Assembly (NCBI GenBank): GCA_900542045.1
Contig: UQMI01000079.1
Span: 1 to 8,212, forward strand
Length of the DNA: 8,212 nucleotides
Origin: an uncultured Blautia sp.
GTDB taxonomy: Bacteria; Bacillota; Clostridia; Lachnospirales; Lachnospiraceae
Direction: 5' to 3'
A model generated the notes under the pieces. It was not told the origin of the DNA and did no database searches. It saw only the letters and a list, made by a program, of their open reading frames with translations. Made by a program: the position numbers and the translations under genes. Below, piece by piece: positions 5,426 through 8,212 of the stretch (its first letter is position 1; each line of letters opens with the position of its first letter).

Positions 5426-5456
5426 ATGGAGAAAAAACAGTATGACAGTTATGTGA
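5355..5456 (+). CDS. Candidate 33-residue upstream ORF overlapping the UPF0597 start
   Basis: A perfect Shine-Dalgarno AAGGAGG (5343-5349) lies 5 nt before ATG 5355. The frame encodes a peptide beginning MEVCKILSNGRG and stops at TGA 5454-5456, overlapping the first 31 nt of the UPF0597 gene in another frame. It has one Cys codon at position 4 and a basic, Trp-containing second half (RRGWSEEWRKN). It could couple translation or act as a regulatory leader peptide. It could also be chance in purine-rich leader RNA. Confidence 0.3.
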   Translation: MEVCKILSNGRGQIQNNRRGWSEEWRKNSMTVM

Positions 5457-6700
5457 AGCTTTTAAAAGAGGAACTGGTGCCGGCTCTGGGATGTACAGAG
5501 CCTATTGCGCTGGCTTATGCGGCGGCGAAGGCCAGAGAGATTCTCGGAGTATTTCCGGACAGGGCAGAAGTGGCCTGCAGCGGGAATATCATCAAAAACG
5601 TGCACAGCGTGAAGGTTCCCAATTCCGGCGGTCTGAAAGGGGTGGAGGCTGCAGTGATCCTGGGGATTACAGGAGGAGATGCCGGGAAAGAACTGGAAGT
5701 GCTGAAGACCGTCACAGAGGAAGACCGGCGCAAAGCCCGGGAGTTGCTGGAATGTTCGTACTGTAAATGCATTCTGAAGGAAAATGTGGCGAATTTATTT
5801 GTAGAGGTACACGTTTTTTCCGGGAAAGAAGATGTACTTGTGCGGCTGGAGGATACCCACACAAATATTACCCGGATTACCCGAAATGGCGAAACAGTGT
5901 GGGCGAAACCGGATGGCAGACAGGAAGAACAGGAAGAAGCAGTCCAGATGAATATGCGGGATATTATTGCTTTTGCCAGAGAAGTGAATCTTGATGAGGT
6001 CCGTGCGGTTCTGGATCGACAGATCCAGTACAATTACGAAATCTCGGAAGAAGGGCTCAATCATGACTGGGGCGTGCAGATCGGCCGGATCATAGAAGAG
6101 GAAAAAAAGGATGATATTCAGTGGAAGGCAATCGCACGGGCAGCGGCAGGATCGGACGCACGGATGGGCGGCTGTCCTTTGCCGGTGATTATTAACTGCG
6201 GCAGCGGAAATCAGGGCATGACCTGTTCTCTGCCGGTGATCGAATATGCCAGACAGACTGGAAAATCCCATGAACAGCTTCTCAGAGCCCTTTGTATCTC
6301 TAATCTCATGACACAGCATCAGAAGAAATATATCGGTTCTTTGTCTGCTTACTGTGGTGTAGTATGTGCGGCGGCTGGAGCAGGAGCCGGCGTTACCTAC
6401 CTGTGCGGCGGAACACAGAAGCAGATTGAGGATACGGTGATCAATACCATTGCCAATGTGGGCGGCATGGTCTGTGACGGGGCGAAAGCAAGCTGCGCCG
6501 CAAAGGTTTCCTCTGCGCTGCAGGCTGCTTTTCTGGGGCACAGCATGGCCATGCGGGGGATCCGGTTTGAAGAAGGGGATGGAATTGTCATGGATGAAAA
6601 TGAAGAGACTGTGAAAGCAGCAGGATATGTGGGACGGGCAGGCATGCAGCAGACAGATGTGGAGATTTTGAATCTGATGACCGGGAAGGTAAAGCTGTAA
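5426..6700 (+). CDS. cyuA: UPF0597 / L-cysteine desulfidase-type iron-sulfur enzyme
   Basis: A 424-residue protein of the UPF0597 (YhaM/CyuA) family, related to the alpha part of iron-sulfur L-serine dehydratases. Characterised relatives are L-cysteine desulfidases, which split cysteine to sulfide, ammonia and pyruvate with a [4Fe-4S] cluster. Family landmarks: PALGCTEPIALAYAAAKA (19-36), CSGNIIKNVHSVKVPNSGG (51-69), GGCPLPVIINCGSGNQG (248-264), LSAYCGVVCAAAGAGAG (306-322), then GGMVCDGAKASCAAKV (346-361). C23, C310, C350 and C357 are plausible cluster ligands. Length is normal. ATG 5426 is chosen because GAGGATGGAG lies just upstream; ATG 5414 (four codons earlier) abuts that stretch without proper spacing. 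The divergent GntR gene and promoter palindromes suggest substrate-induced expression. The symbol is by family; the substrate could be another small amino or hydroxy acid. Confidence 0.9.
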   Translation: MEKKQYDSYVKLLKEELVPALGCTEPIALAYAAAKAREILGVFPDRAEVACSGNIIKNVHSVKVPNSGGLKGVEAAVILGITGGDAGKELEVLKTVTEEDRRKARELLECSYCKCILKENVANLFVEVHVFSGKEDVLVRLEDTHTNITRITRNGETVWAKPDGRQEEQEEAVQMNMRDIIAFAREVNLDEVRAVLDRQIQYNYEISEEGLNHDWGVQIGRIIEEEKKDDIQWKAIARAAAGSDARMGGCPLPVIINCGSGNQGMTCSLPVIEYARQTGKSHEQLLRALCISNLMTQHQKKYIGSLSAYCGVVCAAAGAGAGVTYLCGGTQKQIEDTVINTIANVGGMVCDGAKASCAAKVSSALQAAFLGHSMAMRGIRFEEGDGIVMDENEETVKAAGYVGRAGMQQTDVEILNLMTGKVKL

Positions 6701-6720
6701 GGCTGAAAGGGGAAGAGATG

Positions 6721-6747
6721 AGGGGCTGTCTGATATGACAGCCCCTT
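6721..6747 (+). terminator. Hairpin terminator after the UPF0597 gene
   Basis: AGGGGCTGTC (6721-6730) and GACAGCCCCT (6737-6746) form a perfect 10-bp stem with a 6-nt loop, 20 nt after the stop. The tail (TTGGTTGT) is U-rich but not a clean run. Being symmetrical and between convergent genes, it could also end the minus-strand transcript. Confidence 0.75.
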
Positions 6748-6807
6748 GGTTGTAGAATATATTTCTATGGTTTTATCAAAGTGGCAGTTGTTGCTAAATT
6801 TTTTAAT

Positions 6808-8151
6808 TTAGATTGCATAAAGATTTTTGCTGTGATCTTCTCCATAAAGCCCCCATTTATCTAATGCTGCTGCGAGTTCTTTGCAGGTTTTTGCTTTTTC
6901 TCTTAGTGGGATATCGTTCATAACGGCGTCAATTGCATTTCTAAATGCTACGGCGCCTGCTCTTGGGCCCATTGGATGTGCGTGAATACCAGCGCCTACA
7001 CCCAGCAGGACATCCGGACCGCAATCGTCCATAAATTTGGCAATCAGGCCGGGAACTACTCCGCCTCCGACAAATGGAAGCATTGGTTTCAAATCATAGA
7101 ATTTGGCCTTCGTGGTATTGATATTAGTGATATAAGTATCAAATGTGTTGTCAAATTTACCATATGGAGGCTGAGTGAGGTAAATATCTGCTCCACTTAA
7201 ACGGACAAGTTTGTTTACTACCTTTGAACTCATGCCTTGGTAAGGAGAACAGGTGAATGCGCCGTTAAAGCAGGAATGTGCCAAGATTGGAACTGTAATT
7301 TCCGGATCTTCTGCAAGCATACGGCATGCGGAATATCCAGTTCCGTGAATATCAATCATAATGCAGTTTCCACCATTATTGATGACAGTCATTGCATTTT
7401 CTTTCAATCTGCTGACCTCATCTGTAATGTTGCAGGCATACATGGTGTTTTCGCCTTTGATTGCTTTTGCACGTTCCACAGCATCCATGTTTCTTTTTAC
7501 ACGTTCTGCAAGGTCATTGAACTCTCTTGTTCCTCCAATTAGCTCATCGTCTTTGATAATATCCACGCCGCCGGCAGCTGCTTCAAAAAATAATTTTTCT
7601 CCGACTTCCGGAGTATATCCGGTACATGGCTTGATCATATTGTTAAGAAGCGGTCTTTCGTATACATTTAAAATTTCACGAATACCTTCAATACCGAATT
7701 TAGGTCCTTGGAAAGCATCAACAAATTTTTTGGGGAAATCGATGTCAAGTAACTTCAAATAAGGCATGGACATGATATTTCCTGCGATAGAACCAATCAG
7801 AAGAGGGATATTGTTTTCAATATTTGCTACAGGGTATCCGATTCGTACGATATAAAAACGCATCCCTTTCGGTGCAATGTCCATATCTACATTTGTCTGA
7901 TTTTCATAATTGGGAACTTCATATACCCCAATGATTTTAGAACAATATTTTGCGCGCATTTCATCTGTCTCAGCCGGAACATCTACCCAGGAACCGGTAG
8001 TCTGTTCAATTCCGATACTTACCGCTTTTAAAATGGCACCTTCTTCTTTGGTGGCTCCGATTAAGTAGGTTGCAACGCAGAGGTCATCAATATCGCAGCC
8101 TTCATATAACGGATTTAATAAAGTGTTGTAAAATCTGTTTTGTTCGATCAT
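6808..8151 (-). CDS. RuBisCO-like protein, form IV (non-carboxylating)
   Basis: A 447-residue homologue of the RuBisCO large subunit. Retained active-site equivalents: E49 (E60 of plant RuBisCO), W55 (W66), N125 (N123), K174 in IKPCTGY (K175), the carbamylated lysine and metal ligands K200/D202/E203 in GGVDIIKDDE (K201/D203/E204), H292 (H294) and K332 in the loop-6 position GKF (K334). Changed: K177 to C176, R295 to S293, H327 to L325, S379 to G362; the phosphate loop reads GVGAG (384-388). Loss of these residues argues against CO2 fixation. Form IV members catalyse enolase, isomerase or decarboxylase steps, for example in methionine salvage (MtnW) or apionate breakdown (OiaX type). ATG 8151 follows a strong ribosome binding site, GGAGGAAA. 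It is convergent with the UPF0597 gene; upstream neighbours are outside the window. The gene looks more AT-rich than its neighbour. Confidence 0.92.
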   Translation of the reverse strand: MIEQNRFYNTLLNPLYEGCDIDDLCVATYLIGATKEEGAILKAVSIGIEQTTGSWVDVPAETDEMRAKYCSKIIGVYEVPNYENQTNVDMDIAPKGMRFYIVRIGYPVANIENNIPLLIGSIAGNIMSMPYLKLLDIDFPKKFVDAFQGPKFGIEGIREILNVYERPLLNNMIKPCTGYTPEVGEKLFFEAAAGGVDIIKDDELIGGTREFNDLAERVKRNMDAVERAKAIKGENTMYACNITDEVSRLKENAMTVINNGGNCIMIDIHGTGYSACRMLAEDPEITVPILAHSCFNGAFTCSPYQGMSSKVVNKLVRLSGADIYLTQPPYGKFDNTFDTYITNINTTKAKFYDLKPMLPFVGGGVVPGLIAKFMDDCGPDVLLGVGAGIHAHPMGPRAGAVAFRNAIDAVMNDIPLREKAKTCKELAAALDKWGLYGEDHSKNLYAI

Positions 8152-8183
8152 GTTGTTTCCTCCCTATATTGTCAAGTGATTTT

Positions 8184-8198
8184 CCTTTAAAATAAAGG
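8184..8198. promoter_or_regulatory. Palindrome upstream of the RuBisCO-like gene
   Basis: CCTTTA (8184-8189) and TAAAGG (8193-8198) are perfect arms around AAA, about 33 bp before the start codon. On the minus strand, ACTTGA occurs on both sides (8209-8204 and 8178-8173), 31 bp apart. It may be an operator. A proper -10 box could not be placed, so the promoter may lie beyond the window edge. Confidence 0.3.
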
Positions 8199-8212
8199 TT
8201 TTTCAAGTTACT

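Noticed and set aside
5795..6541. Long minus-strand open frame opposite the UPF0597 gene
   Set aside because: It is an antisense shadow of a strongly conserved enzyme gene; the translation is low-complexity and has no ribosome binding site.
6794..6811. CTAAATT/AATTTAG hairpin at the end of the RuBisCO-like gene
   Set aside because: All but one pair are A-T and it includes the stop codon; no T tract follows on the minus strand.
8171..8176. Minus-strand TTGACA before the RuBisCO-like gene as a -35 box
   Set aside because: A -10 box at normal spacing would fall on the start codon, after the ribosome binding site.

Overview
The window looks like a chromosomal piece of a low-to-mid-GC Firmicute, most probably a gut-type clostridium of the Lachnospiraceae. 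This is an inference from strong AGGAGG-type ribosome binding sites, a CIRCE operator, AT-rich intergenic regions, and protein styles typical of that group (MerR with a membrane tail, small Hsp20, MutT-like Nudix, UPF0597 enzyme, RuBisCO-like protein). No rRNA, tRNA, CRISPR array, transposase or phage gene is visible.

Layout, left to right. (1) 1-527: the 3' end of a four-helix membrane protein, cut by the window edge. A terminator follows at 670-705. (2) 817-1729: a MerR regulator with a C-terminal membrane domain, driven by a promoter with the 19-bp spacer and internal inverted repeat typical of MerR autoregulation. (3) 1759-2471: a self-contained heat-shock unit with a CIRCE operator interlocked with a near-consensus promoter, a roughly 145-nt leader holding two hairpins, the hsp20 gene and a strong terminator. 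(4) 2504-4366: three same-strand genes without an obvious terminator between them, namely a Nudix hydrolase, a GNAT acetyltransferase and a small membrane protein with a zinc ribbon. (5) 4447-5070, minus strand: a GntR/FCD regulator facing away from gene 6. (6) 5208-6746: a promoter occupied by a 23-bp palindrome, a roughly 180-nt leader with a small upstream ORF, a UPF0597/L-cysteine desulfidase-type enzyme, and a terminator hairpin. (7) 6808-8151, minus strand: a form IV RuBisCO-like protein convergent with gene 6.

How they may work together. The GntR regulator and the UPF0597 enzyme are divergent, and the palindromes between them sit on the enzyme's promoter. The simplest reading is local repression relieved by a small acid or amino-acid effector. 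The RuBisCO-like protein keeps the carbamylated-lysine/metal site (K200, D202, E203) but has lost several residues needed for CO2 fixation, so it should catalyse an enolase-, isomerase- or decarboxylase-type step rather than carboxylation. Both it and the desulfidase could touch sulfur metabolism, but nothing in the window proves a shared pathway. The most worthwhile leads are the RuBisCO-like active site, the upstream ORF overlapping the desulfidase start, the structured hsp20 leader, and the membrane-tethered MerR.
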